A stretch of DNA of 64,000 nt, from contig JAOWCC010000311.1 in assembly GCA_030867875.1 (NCBI GenBank), positions 1 to 64,000 of the forward strand. The letters are read 5' to 3'. Shown one piece after another: positions 1-10,569 of the stretch. Under the pieces are notes generated by a model. The model was given only the letters and a program-made list of their open reading frames with translations, ran no database searches and had not been told where the DNA came from. Position 1 is the first letter of the stretch, and each line of letters opens with the position of its first letter. A program made the position numbers and the translations under genes. The stretch comes from Actinernus sp. WN-2022 (Eukaryota; Cnidaria; Anthozoa; Actiniaria; Actinernidae).

Positions 1-892
1 CGAGTAAAGTGATTTTTTACAAGCCGTTACTGGTTTAGGAACTACCTGGGTTTAGCTTCAATACTTACCGCTGAATTCAGATAGTAGAATAAATTTGCAG
101 TATTCTGGTGTATAGAACATTGAGGAGTTTCTCAAGTTTAGAGTGGTACAAATCACTGTTAAAGTTCTATTTCGTCATGATTTCGTACTATTTTTCTTGT
201 GTGACTTTTGGTATGGCGGGAGCTGCAGTAGGAGAGAATTTGGAGCGTTCAAACGAAAGCAGAGAATTCTCCTTCGTATAGTTCTGGTATCAACAGGTAT
301 TAAGCCACATTATAAACTTGTAATGCGACTGAAGTTGTTCTCTCTCTCAAATAAAATCGCATTTACTTCAAAGCGATGACCAATAGCAAATGTCCTCTTC
401 TGTGTGCAATGATTTTGATATGACTTAATAATTCTTGTCCTAAGTAAACTTGAAGAGCCATTGCTCTTAAATCAGGGCATCAGGGCTAGCGTGCCCATAT
501 TAAAAGTTATACTTTAATATTGATACCTATAAAAGTGTACATCTGCATCACTTTGCATGGCAAATGATTGTTTATGATTCAAGCTCATAGCGAGACCAGT
601 GAAAATTCCATTCAAATAAATATTTTTGAGAGACGAAAAATTATGTAAATTTCTCCTGCTTTTAATAGTGGATAAATCAAAGGATACATATGTGTACCTC
701 TCACAAAAGAGTTACTGCAACAAAAACAGTGATAGAAGGAAACCATTTGCAGCATCCCTGTACATCTGTGCAGTCCCTGGCCTCTGCCTTGCCTCTCCCC
801 CTCCATGTAGGAATTTGTTTTCTGTGTTGCTGGTTGTGCATGCATATTTTTTTTGAAAATTTTCCCTCGTATGGATTTTTTTTTTTGGAATT

Positions 893-918
893 CCCCCACC
901 CCCCCCCCCCCCCCCCCC
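893..918. repeat. Poly-C tract
   Basis: A run of C interrupted by a single A at 898 follows a T-rich stretch. Proline-rich open frames read through it are composition artefacts. Length here is likely unstable in the genome and unreliable in sequencing. Confidence 0.95.
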
Positions 919-1321
919 ATAACTTTTCTAATGGTCCGTCCCTTAGCTACTATGTCCAAAAAAATACATTCTGTGGCCGCACTTCCATCGCCTGTCCACA
1001 TGAAAGGACTGACGTTCCCTTACATTGTGACGCCGATAATCCGTACGTCAGTACTTATCTATGTACTCCATCGGCTGATTCGTTTATCCAATATCACGTC
1101 CCCACTTGAAATGTTCCATATTTTGCATGCAATCGCGGTACGCGCTATACCGGCCGAGATATATATCCGACCGTGTTTTGAAAATAATTTAAAGAAGCGA
1201 CAATAAAGGTTTTCTTTCTCTAAAAAGGGGACAATCAGAATTGTGCAGCTCGGATTAGGTCAAACAGGGTCAGGGTTTGAGTCTCTTGGCCTCACATAGA
1301 TACTCATATTTCATGTAAATA

Positions 1322-1348
1322 CCCCCCCCCCCCCCCCCCCCCCCCCCC
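1322..1348. repeat. Poly-C tract, 27 uninterrupted C
   Basis: Twenty-seven consecutive C. It is the second C homopolymer within 450 bases, and both lie on the same strand. Such runs can form i-motif/G-quadruplex structures on the two strands and are prone to length errors. Confidence 0.95.
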
Positions 1349-2265
1349 TCCACGAGGACTGCCAGGACTTCCCGTCAGATGAACCAACTGGGGATATAGA
1401 ACTATAGCTTGAAATAAGTCTTACTGGATTCTCTCCTTTCTAATGTCAATATAACCATAATAACTAAGTAATAGTTAGTTTTTTTTATGGTTTTTCGGTT
1501 TCCACTGTCACGTTTCTCTGTCTTGTTTAGTTTTGGCGGCATGTTGAATAGGCTGTTCAACTCCGGTCTATTATATTCGTCGCTTTAACCCTGAGTTAGG
1601 AATATCGCAGTGTTCTTGAATCGAAATCTGTAGCTTGAGCTTCTTTATTTCGTCTCGCGGGGTCAATGTTTCCTCGTGACTGCTTCTATTGACACCTTGC
1701 AGTTAGCTAATTCTATGTAAGCAATCATAAGACTTTGATTTGATTTGGCGAGAATTTCCAACCATGTACACTTACGCCATTTGTGAGCACTACCACCTTT
1801 GGAAACCTACTAACGTTCAATCCAAGGCATAAATTGTTTACTCCTAATATCGCAGCTGATGTGAAAAGCAATACTAGTTTAGCCGTTGCGTAATCAACAT
1901 ACAGTTGATTACTGCAAAACCAACCATTTTTCTCATCGACTAATGTTTCACAAAATCCTGCGCTTTCTCATATATATTTTGCTCCCAAAAGTGAAGATTT
2001 ATCTACACTCTTGTCCAAGATATAAAAATTCTAATAACGACGGTCAATGTGAAGCAAAATACTCTGCACATAGCTTCAACATTCATTGCCTTTTCAACAA
2101 AAAAATGTGATTATCTTTTTAGCAACTAAACTTTCAAACTTAAAATAATTTCGAGAAACCTTCGAAACCTGTCAATAGAATAAAACGTAACATCATCATA
2201 GCGGCCCAAAACGTTTCCACCCCTACCCAACACTATGCAAATCGCCTTGGCTCATGGAGGAAACG

Positions 2266-3895
2266 CCAAGCACGAAATTATACTTCCGTTCGAGTAACGA
2301 GAAAAATATATCGACAATCAGACAAACAAGTCGACCGGACTCCTCGCCAACTATTTTGAAAGTTCCATGTAAGAAATTGTGCCGCTAGCTTTGTTTCTGT
2401 TCCGCCAACGGAAATAGAATTTCATGTTTTAGAAGCTCCCCGTTAAAAAAGGCGATGTAAATCGTTTTGGATAGAGACGGAAAACGTGGGAACTATTTTA
2501 GAGTAATAAATACATGTTTCTGCAAAAATCAATTCAAAAATTTGGGAATCTTCGTAACAATATTTCAAAACAAGCAACAATAGGTATATGACTGCAAAAG
2601 AATGTAACAATATTTTGGATTTCAGACAATCAAGAAGCGGACGAACCGATGGAGTGGACTAATGTGAGTAAACAAATTATTACGTATAAACATAATACGA
2701 TAACACGATCATAGAATACGAAATATGCAATTATAACAAGATGACTAACAATGTGATAAAAACAGTATGATTCAGTTTATTTATTGAGGACATTCGGACA
2801 CAAGGTCACGGGAGATGAAACAATAGGAATGAAAGTCAGCCTTACAAGGTTGGCCTCCACGCGAGCACCGGTCAATGATGGTAGAAAACGTAGCAAAATA
2901 TATATATATACGAAAAGTGATATACACAAAGAAGGAATGGAAACGATAATCGATAAAGAAGCTACAATGCAATCTATTTAATCTATTAGAGCATAAAACC
3001 TAGAAAAGCTATAGTTGCAGTAATAAAAGAAAAAAAGGCAAGCACTTATCAAAGCATAAGATCAGCAGCTTAACATTTACAGACGGATGACAACTTAGGA
3101 CGACGACAAAGCGGACAGAGAATGTACTAGGTTCGAATGTTGTCGAAGTTAAAAGTAGATAAAACTTTACTCTCCAATAGACTTCTAAGACCAGTCTTAA
3201 AGGCAGCAGTATATTATGAAACACGGACAGTTAGAGGTAGGGAATTCCAAAGAGGACAGATACGTACGAAAAAAGAATCACGGAACGTAGAAGTACGGGC
3301 TGAATGGAAAGATAGATCCAAGCCAGACGACCAAATTAAATTATGTACCCAAATAACAACCTATCTGTAATTATTGTAAGAACTAAATGAATACATTTAA
3401 GATCTCAATAGTAGTTTATCAGAAATTATACAGACGTATACGTAAAATGCCGTAAGTGTCATCGACGTAATATGACAAAAATTGTAAAAAACCGTATTAT
3501 GAACTACTCTCTATTTAACCTAGGACGAAGCCGACACACAAGAGACAGAAGGTACATATCTTATCAAAACGGCGAAATGTTATCTATGAAACTTAAGTCT
3601 TAAATCTAACTTGTACAAATAGACGTCTTAACTCTTGTCCTGGGAAATACGAGCAATGCATTTGGAGCGTTACACATTTCACTACTAATTACGAAAATAT
3701 ACTTGTTTTTAATACTTATATGTAATCTTATTGTTTACCTATATGTAAAAGTTATAAAACTCTCAACCTCCGAATTTCTAACACCACCTAAAACAACCAC
3801 GAAGGTTGATCAAAGTTAGGCCTCGGTTAATCCACAGATCGAATTGGAATGTAGTGTATCGCTTTTAGCTGAGGAAGGCAAACCGGAGAACCCGG
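2266..3895 (+). repeat. 1.63-kb direct repeat, copy 1
   Basis: This segment recurs in the same orientation 1,914 bp downstream (4180-5809) with the offset held almost gap-free. The copies differ by scattered substitutions. Boundaries were placed by eye where similarity fades. The right edge lies inside the 3' part of a minus-strand SINE. Small open frames inside it (63-77 codons, both strands) are present in both copies but have no recognisable domain. One short block (3161-3186) is inverted relative to copy 2. Confidence 0.9.
3161..3186. other. 26-bp micro-inversion relative to the other copy
   Basis: The 26 bases here are the exact reverse complement of the 26 bases at the equivalent place in copy 2 (5075-5100). 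Both are bounded by the same GTAGAT on the left and AAGACC on the right. The flanks are collinear, so only this block was flipped. It changes the overlapping small open frame without breaking it. Confidence 0.95.
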
Positions 3896-4025
3896 AGAAA
3901 AACCCTCGGAGCAACGACGACATACCAACACATGCAACTCACATATGGTGTCGCGTCCGGGACTCAAACCTGGACAACAGAGGTAAAAGGCGAAGCGCTT
4001 AAGCACTGTAGCACCCCGCTCCCCA
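3860..4025 (-). mobile_element. tRNA-derived SINE
   Basis: Read on the minus strand, a tRNA-like head starts near 4025. It has an A-box-like TGCTACAGTGC (4003-4013) and a B-box GGTTTGAGTCCC (3959-3970) at about the spacing of a pol III internal promoter. It is followed by a body with CTCCGAGGG and CTCCGGGTTCTCCGG. This body type is familiar to me from anthozoan SINEs; that attribution is from memory. The 3' tail continues into direct-repeat copy 1, and a 5'-truncated equivalent sits at the end of copy 2. The plus-strand open frame at 3932-4123 reads antisense through it and is not a gene. Confidence 0.65.
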
Positions 4026-4179
4026 TACTAGAACTTTACAGCCAGCTTCGTACCTACCTTTTGACGTGCAAGGTGAGGAGTAGAGCATTGTCCCTTTTGA
4101 GCAATGAGATCAAAATAAAATAAAAATTAAGTTAAATATTCTGCGTCAAACAAAAAATAATAATAATAGGAAAGGTCAA

Positions 4180-5809
4180 GCGCAAAATGATACATACTTC
4201 CGTTCGAGTAACGAGAAAAATATATCGACAATCAGACAAACAAGTCGACCGGACTCCTCGCCAACTATTTTGAAAGTTCCATGTGAGAAATTGTGCCGCT
4301 AGCTTTGTTACCGTCCCTTCAACGGAAATAGAATTTCATGTTTTAGAAACTCCCTGTTAAAAAAGGCGATGTAAATCGTTTTGGATAGAGACGGAAAACG
4401 TGGGGACTATTTTAGAGTAATAAATACATGTTTCTGCAAAAATCAATTCAAAAATTAGGGAATCTTCGTAACAATATTTCAAAACAAGCAACAATAGGTA
4501 TATGACTGCAAAAGAATGTAACAATATTTTGGATTTCAGACAATCAAGAAGCGGACGAACCGATGGAGTGGACTAATGTGAGTAAACAAATTATTACGTA
4601 TAAACATAATACGATAACACGATCATAGAATACGAAATATGGAATTATAACAAGATGACTAACAATGTGATAAAAACAGTATGATTCAGTTTATTTATTG
4701 ATGACATTCGGACACAAGGTCACGGGAGATGAAACAATAGGAATGAAAGTCAGCCTTACAAGGTTGGCCTCCACGCGAGAACCGGTCAATGATGGTAGAA
4801 AACGTAGCAAAATATATATATATACGAAAAGTGATATACACAAAGAAGGAATGGAAACGATAATCGATAAAGAAGCTACAATGCAATCTATTTAATCTAT
4901 TAGAGCATAAAACCTAGAAAAGCTATAGTTGCAATAATAAAAGAAAAAAAGGCAAGCACTTATCAAAGAATAAGATCAGCAGCTTAACATTTACAGACGG
5001 ATGACAACTTAGGACGACGACAAAGCGGACAGAGAATGCACTAGGTTCGAATGTTGTCGACGTTAAAAGTAGATAGAAGTCTATTGGAGAGTAAAGTTTT
5101 AAGACCAGTCTTAAAGGCAGCAGTATATTATGAAACATGGACAGTTAGAGGTAGGGAATTCCAAAGAGGACAGATACGTACGAAACAAGAATCACGGAAC
5201 GTAGAAGTACGGGCTGAATGGAGAAATAGATCCAAGCCAGACGACCAAATTAAATTATGTACCCAAATAACAACCTATCTGTAATTATTGTAAGAACTAA
5301 ATGAATACATTTAAGATCTCAATAGTAGTTTATCACAAATTAAACAGACGTATACGTAAAATGTCGTAAGTGTCATCGACGTAATATGACAAAAATTGTA
5401 AAAAACCGTATTATGAAGTACTCTCTATTTAACCTACGATGAAGCCGACACAAAAGAGACAGAAGGTACATATCTTATCAAAACGGCGAAACGTTATCTA
5501 TGAAACTTAAGTCTTAAATCTAACTTGTACAAATAGACGTCTTAATTCTTGTCCTGGGAAATACGAGCAATGCATTTGGAGCGTTACACATTTCACTACT
5601 AATTACGAAAATATACTTGTTTTTAATACTTATATGTAATCTTATTGTTTACCTATATGTAAAAGTTATAAAACTTTCAACCTCTGAATTTCTAACACCA
5701 CCTAAAACAACCACGAAGGTTGATCAAAGCTAGTCCCCGGTTAATCCACAGATCGAATTGGAATATAATGTATTGCTTTTAGCTGAGGGAAGAAAACCAG
5801 AGAACCAGG
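4180..5809 (+). repeat. 1.63-kb direct repeat, copy 2
   Basis: Same-orientation copy of 2266-3895, a few percent diverged by eye. It ends in a shorter remnant of the same SINE 3' tail. The unique spacer between the copies (3896-4179) holds the rest of the first SINE and a short TAA-rich stretch at about 4155-4168. This could be an older tandem duplication or two insertions of an unclassified element. No terminal inverted repeats or long open frame were seen. Confidence 0.9.
5075..5100. other. 26-bp micro-inversion, copy 2 state
   Basis: Partner of 3161-3186: the same 26 bases in the opposite orientation at an offset of exactly 1,914 bp. From two copies alone the ancestral orientation cannot be decided. 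Confidence 0.95.
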
Positions 5810-6446
5810 CAAAGATCTAAGGGAACTCCATAAGCACTTCCTTATGCAATGCAAATACTGTAAAGCCATTGGAAAAAAAAAAATTACAGCACGAACATCG
5901 ACATATTTACCACAGGAAACCCGCATTACAGATTAAACAAAGATAAATTAATTCAAAATATATTTATTAGGTCAAATATTACTTACGATATGAGTCTTGA
6001 TAGACGTCGAATTATTTCAGACGATATACCTTACGATTTCCTAAGTACATCAACTGTGCTAAATCGCAAGCGAACACTATCTGCCAATAATTACTACAAG
6101 ATCAATCAAGGTCTTAGCATTCAGTTCAATATTACCCTACCCTGAAATGAGTGACATTTCATTGCTATAACAAAGATAATACTACTGTATCACTACATTT
6201 AAACATGCAGAAAGAGCAAGCTCGCAGACGTACGTGGTCTCCTGGAACATCGAACAGATGCTATCATGGTTCCAGGAAGAGGTATGGATGTTACCGATCT
6301 CATTTGCCTTTAAAAGAGGACCATTACCAGCACCATCCATCTCCCATACTACGTCTGCGAATGATCGTATAACCAGATACAGCTATATTTAGAACAGATC
6401 TCATGGCACTTCTCGTGGCTACACTTTAAGAATCCAATCCAAACCA
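5810..6446. other. Intergenic, no gene seen
   Basis: No supported coding region. The 73-codon frame at 6151-6372 has low-complexity composition and no known motif. Confidence 0.5.
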
Positions 6447-6610
6447 TAGACCCATTCGAAAAATGGCGTCCAATTTAAAAAGCTATTGTTCTGGTAACGT
6501 TAACAGGAGACTAATCAGTCCACAACAAAACGTTTGAACGTGTAAGCGAGGCTACTCAGTCCTAAACAATAGTTAATTAAATGAGATGCCATTTTTCGAA
6601 GGGGTCAATA
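6447..6610. mobile_element. Short inverted-repeat element (MITE-like)
   Basis: The left arm (about 6447-6490) and right arm (about 6565-6609) are imperfect reverse complements sharing TTCGAAAAATGGC and CTATTGTT blocks. They are separated by about 75 bp. The element has no coding capacity. Size and structure fit a non-autonomous DNA transposon; I could not define target duplications. Confidence 0.6.
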
Positions 6611-7326
6611 GTCACAACAATGCACTGTTACTAAATGACCTCAAAAAAGAAGACATCAGACCCAATCTCAATAATTACGGAAAGTGTGCAGGAATCGCAC
6701 TGAAATAGGGCGGCCGTTAAACAGGAAACGAAATCTAAAAATATCTCAATCAGGTCATACGAAACTAACAAAAAATTGTATATGGAGGAGGGAGTTGTCA
6801 CACTGTATAACTAAACACATGCAAGATAACGACTATAGATAAACTAAGTTTAAATAAACACGTTTAGGTAGTGTGAATTGGGACACTGATTAGATTTTTG
6901 CTATTATTTTAACAGGACATGGGAGTCTCTTGGCAACAGATCATCATGCTAAACTTCGAACAATCGAAGCAGACCTGAATCTTCAAAAACTTGCCATAGA
7001 GTGGCGAATATATAAAATACAAGTATACATTGTGTGTCGTATTATTTTGCCAGTACTCTCCAAAGTTTTGCTAATAGACATTTGTTCTAGTGGATTTAGA
7101 AGTTAAGTTTGAGCCTTTGAATAATATAAGGCCAAACTAAATAAATGTTGTGTTTCTGGTAATGACGTGGAAAAAAAATCCAGGTAGGCTGAAAAATCAT
7201 TTTATTTGGTAAGTGAGTTAACACTGTTTTTATATTTGTTATCATGTTCAAGCAACTTCACTGAAGACGAAATGTAGCGAGAAGACGTTGTTTACATACT
7301 CATTGTTTAATATTTTTACATTTATT
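6611..7326. other. Intergenic, no gene seen
   Basis: AT-rich sequence with no supported coding frame, RNA gene or repeat structure that I could recognise. Confidence 0.5.
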
Positions 7327-7733
7327 CTTGGTCTCTATAAAGTCACATACATGTACAGTTCAACTTACGGACAATTTCATTTCCAGTTCGAATTACAGTC
7401 ACCATTACACTTAATTTAAAAGTGGGGAACAAGTAAGATTTGTTTGAAAATGAAATACTCTTGAGATTACACAACTGGAAAGTCTTGACTAAACCAGTCA
7501 AACAATGCCGAACTTTGCTAAGACTTCAATTCAAGAGTGGGAAAAGCTGGAAGTGACAGTGTTGGCTTTGAACGCGAACGGAAATCAGAACTGGTGAGGT
7601 TGAAATTATGTGTTTATATATATGCCAATCTTACTTGTTCCCACTTTTAAATTAAGTGTAATGGTGACTGTAATTCGAACTGGAAATGAAATTGTCCATA
7701 AGTTGAACTGTATGTGACTTTCTAGAGACCAAG
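7327..7733. mobile_element. Foldback element with ~110-bp inverted arms
   Basis: The left arm 7327-7440 is nearly the reverse complement of the right arm 7626-7733, with small indels. The arms flank a ~185-bp spacer (7441-7625). The long arms and absence of coding sequence fit a foldback/MITE-type DNA transposon. The minus-strand open frame at 7606-7794 lies in the right arm and spacer and is an artefact. Confidence 0.8.
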
Positions 7734-8515
7734 AAGGAAAAAAGTTAAAATCGATCGTCAAAACAATAACAGAAATCGGAAGATACAGAGGCATTCGAAT
7801 TTACTACGAATGATACCCATAAACAGAACTGGATATGACTTACAAACCAAGAATACCGAATTAAAATTGAATTGAATGTAAAACTGTCAAAAGAAGAACA
7901 GAATTCGTTGTGTAAAGCCATACTGGAGAGTACAATTATATAACTTATGGCGGGAAGAGAGGCAGGTTTGGAATTGATAGACACCCCCACAGGATATTCG
8001 TAGAGCATCAAATGCCACACTGTGGAGTCAAGTGCTCCATGGTGGGACTTTGGTACGGGTGCAAAACTCTTATCAAAAATTCACTATTTTGACTCTTTCT
8101 ACAAATGAATTCCTCACCCTGCCAACTTTTGTTTGCTCCAAAATGTCTCACCCCTGGGACAAAACCTTAGTCAAATACCCCACTTATGCCACCCACCCTT
8201 AGGGAAGGACAGGTTTGGAATTGGTAGAGCTATACACAGATACTGGAACTGATTAGAACAATCATAAATAGAATTGGGTGTGAAGATTTATTTACCAAGC
8301 GAAAACTGTTGCCCTGAAAAATATGTTGAAAAGTCAACTTGAAATACTGAATAAAGAAGACAAAGAAGTATTTATGTTTTAAGATAACCAATTGAACTGA
8401 TATATAATTTATATGCTTTCACTTGTATACTGATATTATTATTACACTCATGAACACACAATATTTAGCTTCATTAGTGACATATTTTAATTGATATTAA
8501 TCTAGATCATGTTCC
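7734..8515. other. Intergenic; 18-bp direct repeats around a 229-bp insert
   Basis: No gene seen. An 18-mer at 7963-7980 (CAGGTTTGGAATTGATAG) recurs with one mismatch at 8210-8227, flanking a 229-bp segment of different texture. This could be a target-site duplication around an insertion, or chance similarity in a stretch already rich in GAATTG-like words. Confidence 0.4.
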
Positions 8516-8516
8516 A

Positions 8517-8601
8517 CGCATTTCTTAGCCTCCCCCGCAGTCGTTTTTAGGGGCTCATAACTAGCCCCTAAAAACGACTGCGGTGGAGACTACGCATTTC
8601 T
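8517..8601. mobile_element. 67-bp perfect-hairpin MITE with 9-bp target duplication
   Basis: The element at 8526-8592 consists of two 30-bp arms (8526-8555 and 8563-8592) that pair except at two positions, around a 7-bp loop. Its ends read TAGCCTCC and GGAGACTA. It is flanked by identical 9-bp direct repeats CGCATTTCT (8517-8525 and 8593-8601); counting one more base they are 10 bp. A 9-bp target duplication is typical of Mutator-like transposons. The superfamily is inferred from that length only. Confidence 0.85.
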
Positions 8602-8676
8602 ATGTGTGTACTAGTTGGTGTTACCCTCATTAAATAAAGTTAATTTTCAATGCACACAATATTTTATTAAACATTA

Positions 8677-8907
8677 GGGGCTGGTCAAAAATTAGCAGGA
8701 GAGGTCTAAAAGGGGGTGGGGTAGAGATAAAAAAAGCCTAAAAATGTATAGTATGTATTAGTGTGAAATTTGTTGACCCTTTCTCCCCTATAACCAATCC
8801 TTTTTCAGTTGCCCAATATTTATGACCATCCAGTTTTGGGGATTCAAAACAATATGATCCTCCCCCCTTTCATAACCCCTTCCCCTGCTAATTTCTGACC
8901 AGTACCT
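8677..8907. mobile_element. ~230-bp terminal-inverted-repeat element
   Basis: The left end has CTGGTCAAAAATTAGCAGG (8681-8699). The right end has CCTGCTAATTTCTGACCAG (8884-8902), its reverse complement with one mismatch. The interior is G-rich on the left and C-rich on the right and non-coding. Likely a non-autonomous DNA transposon; exact ends and target duplication are unclear. Confidence 0.7.
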
Positions 8908-9458
8908 TCAGCGACCACCCTTATGCAACCTGGTTTTAATTATTAGTAAAACTTGGCAATTAGAAACTCCTGTAAGTGACCGTGACCATCTTTGGGGATT
9001 GAGAATTGTAAGAAGGTGGAAAATAGCATTTACAAACAGGTTTCGCTAATAACACTACCAATCTCGTACAAGTGCCTTTCATTTTTAATGATTTTCACGA
9101 AGTCGTCCTTTTTTGGCAGAATTTATTTTAGAAACAGTTCGCCTCGTACCTAAAAGTGACAGCCCGAGTAAACGCCCAGCGGGCGTCTTGTTAATATTTA
9201 TATTACCCTAGGGTTAAAGATGTAAGAAAAGTGTTTGACACTGAGACCACACTGTTGTAGTATAATAATGAGTACCATATATTTACATTGACTTGCTGCA
9301 GTATTTACGGGTTATCATTAAGTAAGTATAATGTTTAATGCGTAGTAAACACCAAATATGGCATCCAAACAACACTTCTGTTCACTTCTTGCATATCTAT
9401 GACTACATATCTTTTCATCGTTTATCCAGAAAAAAATGGGGTTTGTTCTTTACATATA
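8908..9458. other. Intergenic, no gene seen
   Basis: No supported feature. Its right end leads into a possible 3' splice site (TTTACATATAG, ending 9459) before the kinase remnant. Confidence 0.45.
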
Positions 9459-9742
9459 GGCATACATGTATGGAGTCTGTGCACCGTGGCTATCGAAATG
9501 GCGAAAAATCTCCACCAACGTTCAGTGAAGACAAATGTCATTCTAGCATTGGTTTCCTGCCAGGTTTAACCAGCTAAGTAGGCCTGATGAGGCTTCTAGA
9601 TAGTTCCTTGATAAAGGAACCTGACGATCGACTATCAGTTCAAGAACTCCTACACCACCAGTTTATACAGTGGGTGGGGACTGTAAAGAACTTGGTACCA
9701 GTCATACAACAGGCAGGGATAGCTGTAAGGCAATGTCAATGA
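9459..9742 (+). pseudogene. Decayed Ser/Thr protein kinase C-lobe
   Basis: One frame encodes VWSLCTVAIEM (9468-9500), matching kinase subdomain IX (D-x-W-S-x-G-C, then IEM), with the usual Asp replaced by His and the Gly missing. The frame then shifts to GEKSPPTFSED, the expected Gly-x-x-Pro-Pro region of STE/MAP3K-type kinases. The same second frame continues through an in-frame TAA (9575-9577) into KEPDDRLSVQELLHHQFI, the subdomain XI signature with its invariant Arg. It ends at TGA 9740-9742. No N-lobe, HRD or DFG motif is in the window. With a frameshift and a stop, this is a fragment or pseudogene of a kinase. The family assignment is a judgement from motifs, not a search. An alternative is a live gene with short introns at both breaks. 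Confidence 0.7.
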
Positions 9743-9898
9743 AAAGGGACAATACAAATATGACACGGAGCAGCAAACAGCGCCCAATGGCAAACTCGTG
9801 GATGTGAAGTGTAATTTGGTGTGTTCTCAAAAGTAAACAAGTGAACATTCTCGGTTTAACTTATTTTTGCTGTGTAGACTATAAAACCACGTGACCGA

Positions 9899-9906
9899 TG
9901 ACGTCA
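9899..9906. promoter_or_regulatory. Consensus CRE palindrome TGACGTCA
   Basis: A perfect CREB/ATF palindrome lies just after a CACGTG E-box (9888-9893). The same 13-mer TGACGTCATAATT recurs at 11818-11830. Whether either is used is unknown. Confidence 0.4.
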
Positions 9907-10326
9907 TAATTACAACAATTTATGGGGACCCAATACTGCTTCTTTGACGGGTATAGAAGGCCAGCTAAATGATATCCACAATAGCCTGATAGCACTGGAA
10001 ACAAACCTAGGCCTTGGTATAAATTACTTCCCAAGCCTGTCAAGCCAGCTGTCTGGGTCACCCGACAATCAATCTGCTGCACAGTACACACACACACAGC
10101 CAACATAAGTCCTGGTAACATTTCCACATCTACTTCCAGTTCAGATGCCTTAATATCCACGCCATCACCTGCCAAGTGCACGGCATCTGCTTCTATTTCA
10201 CCACTGGTGTTTAATCTACCACAAGAGCAGGCTTACAAAGTTCGAAGGGCTAAGAAAATGACAGAGTCAATGTGTGAGGAATTGTATGGATGCGCTTTTT
10301 ACCAAGGACGAAATAATAATACATAA
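9902..10326 (+). pseudogene. Ser/Thr-rich coding remnant split at a CA repeat
   Basis: The first frame (9902-10108) includes a helix-like IEGQLNDIHNSLIALETN and ends just after a CA dinucleotide run (10086-10098). A second frame then runs to TAA 10324-10326. It is rich in Ser/Thr/Pro, followed by a basic segment EQAYKVRRAKKMTESMCEEL. Losing one CA unit would put both in one frame, so the break looks microsatellite-driven. No domain recognised. It follows the kinase remnant on the same strand and could be its C-terminal tail. The 100-codon minus-strand frame at 9879-10181 is its shadow. Confidence 0.5.
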
Positions 10327-10569
10327 TGTCTGATTTATATAGCGCTTATTCATGAAACTGCCCTAAGCGCTTTACAATACATTTTCCAATAACAGTGATA
10401 ATAGTTAAAAATTGATAAAATAGAAAGATATGAATATACAAATACAAATTGATAATTATGCAATGTAAAAATGTACGCTAATATAAAGAGAATGTAACTT
10501 TTACTTAAAAGCAGTAACGTTGGAGCAAGTTCTAATTTCCAGTGGAAGATTATTCCATAGCTTAGGAGC
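10322..10569 (-). mobile_element. 3' end of a CR1/L2-like non-LTR retrotransposon
   Basis: On the minus strand, 10569-10501 encodes APKLWNNLPLEIR followed by a short tail ending FK and a stop. The LWNxLPxxIR motif marks the extreme C terminus of reverse transcriptases of the CR1/L2/Rex group. The AT-rich segment to about 10322, ending in paired AGCGCT words, would be the 3' UTR. A 5'-truncated dead copy: upstream codons on the minus strand are broken by stops. Confidence 0.7.

Larger units (their letters stand above)
1..2265. other. AT-rich intergenic DNA, no gene seen
   Basis: I find no convincing gene here. The open frames at about 143-379 and 612-1206 occur on both strands across low-complexity and poly-C sequence and show no recognisable domain, start context or splice pattern. 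The stretch holds two long C homopolymers, listed separately, and otherwise unique AT-rich sequence. Confidence 0.6.

Noticed and set aside
690..1206. Proline-rich open frames of up to 139 codons on both strands
   Set aside because: They depend on the poly-C tract and flanking homopolymers; no motif or gene structure.
2784..5284. Paired small open frames (63-77 codons) on both strands in the 1.6-kb repeats
   Set aside because: They are present twice because the DNA is duplicated. Frames on both strands of the same bases and no recognisable domain argue against coding.
9879..10181. 100-codon minus-strand open frame
   Set aside because: Shadow of the plus-strand Ser/Thr-rich coding remnant, whose composition is more protein-like.
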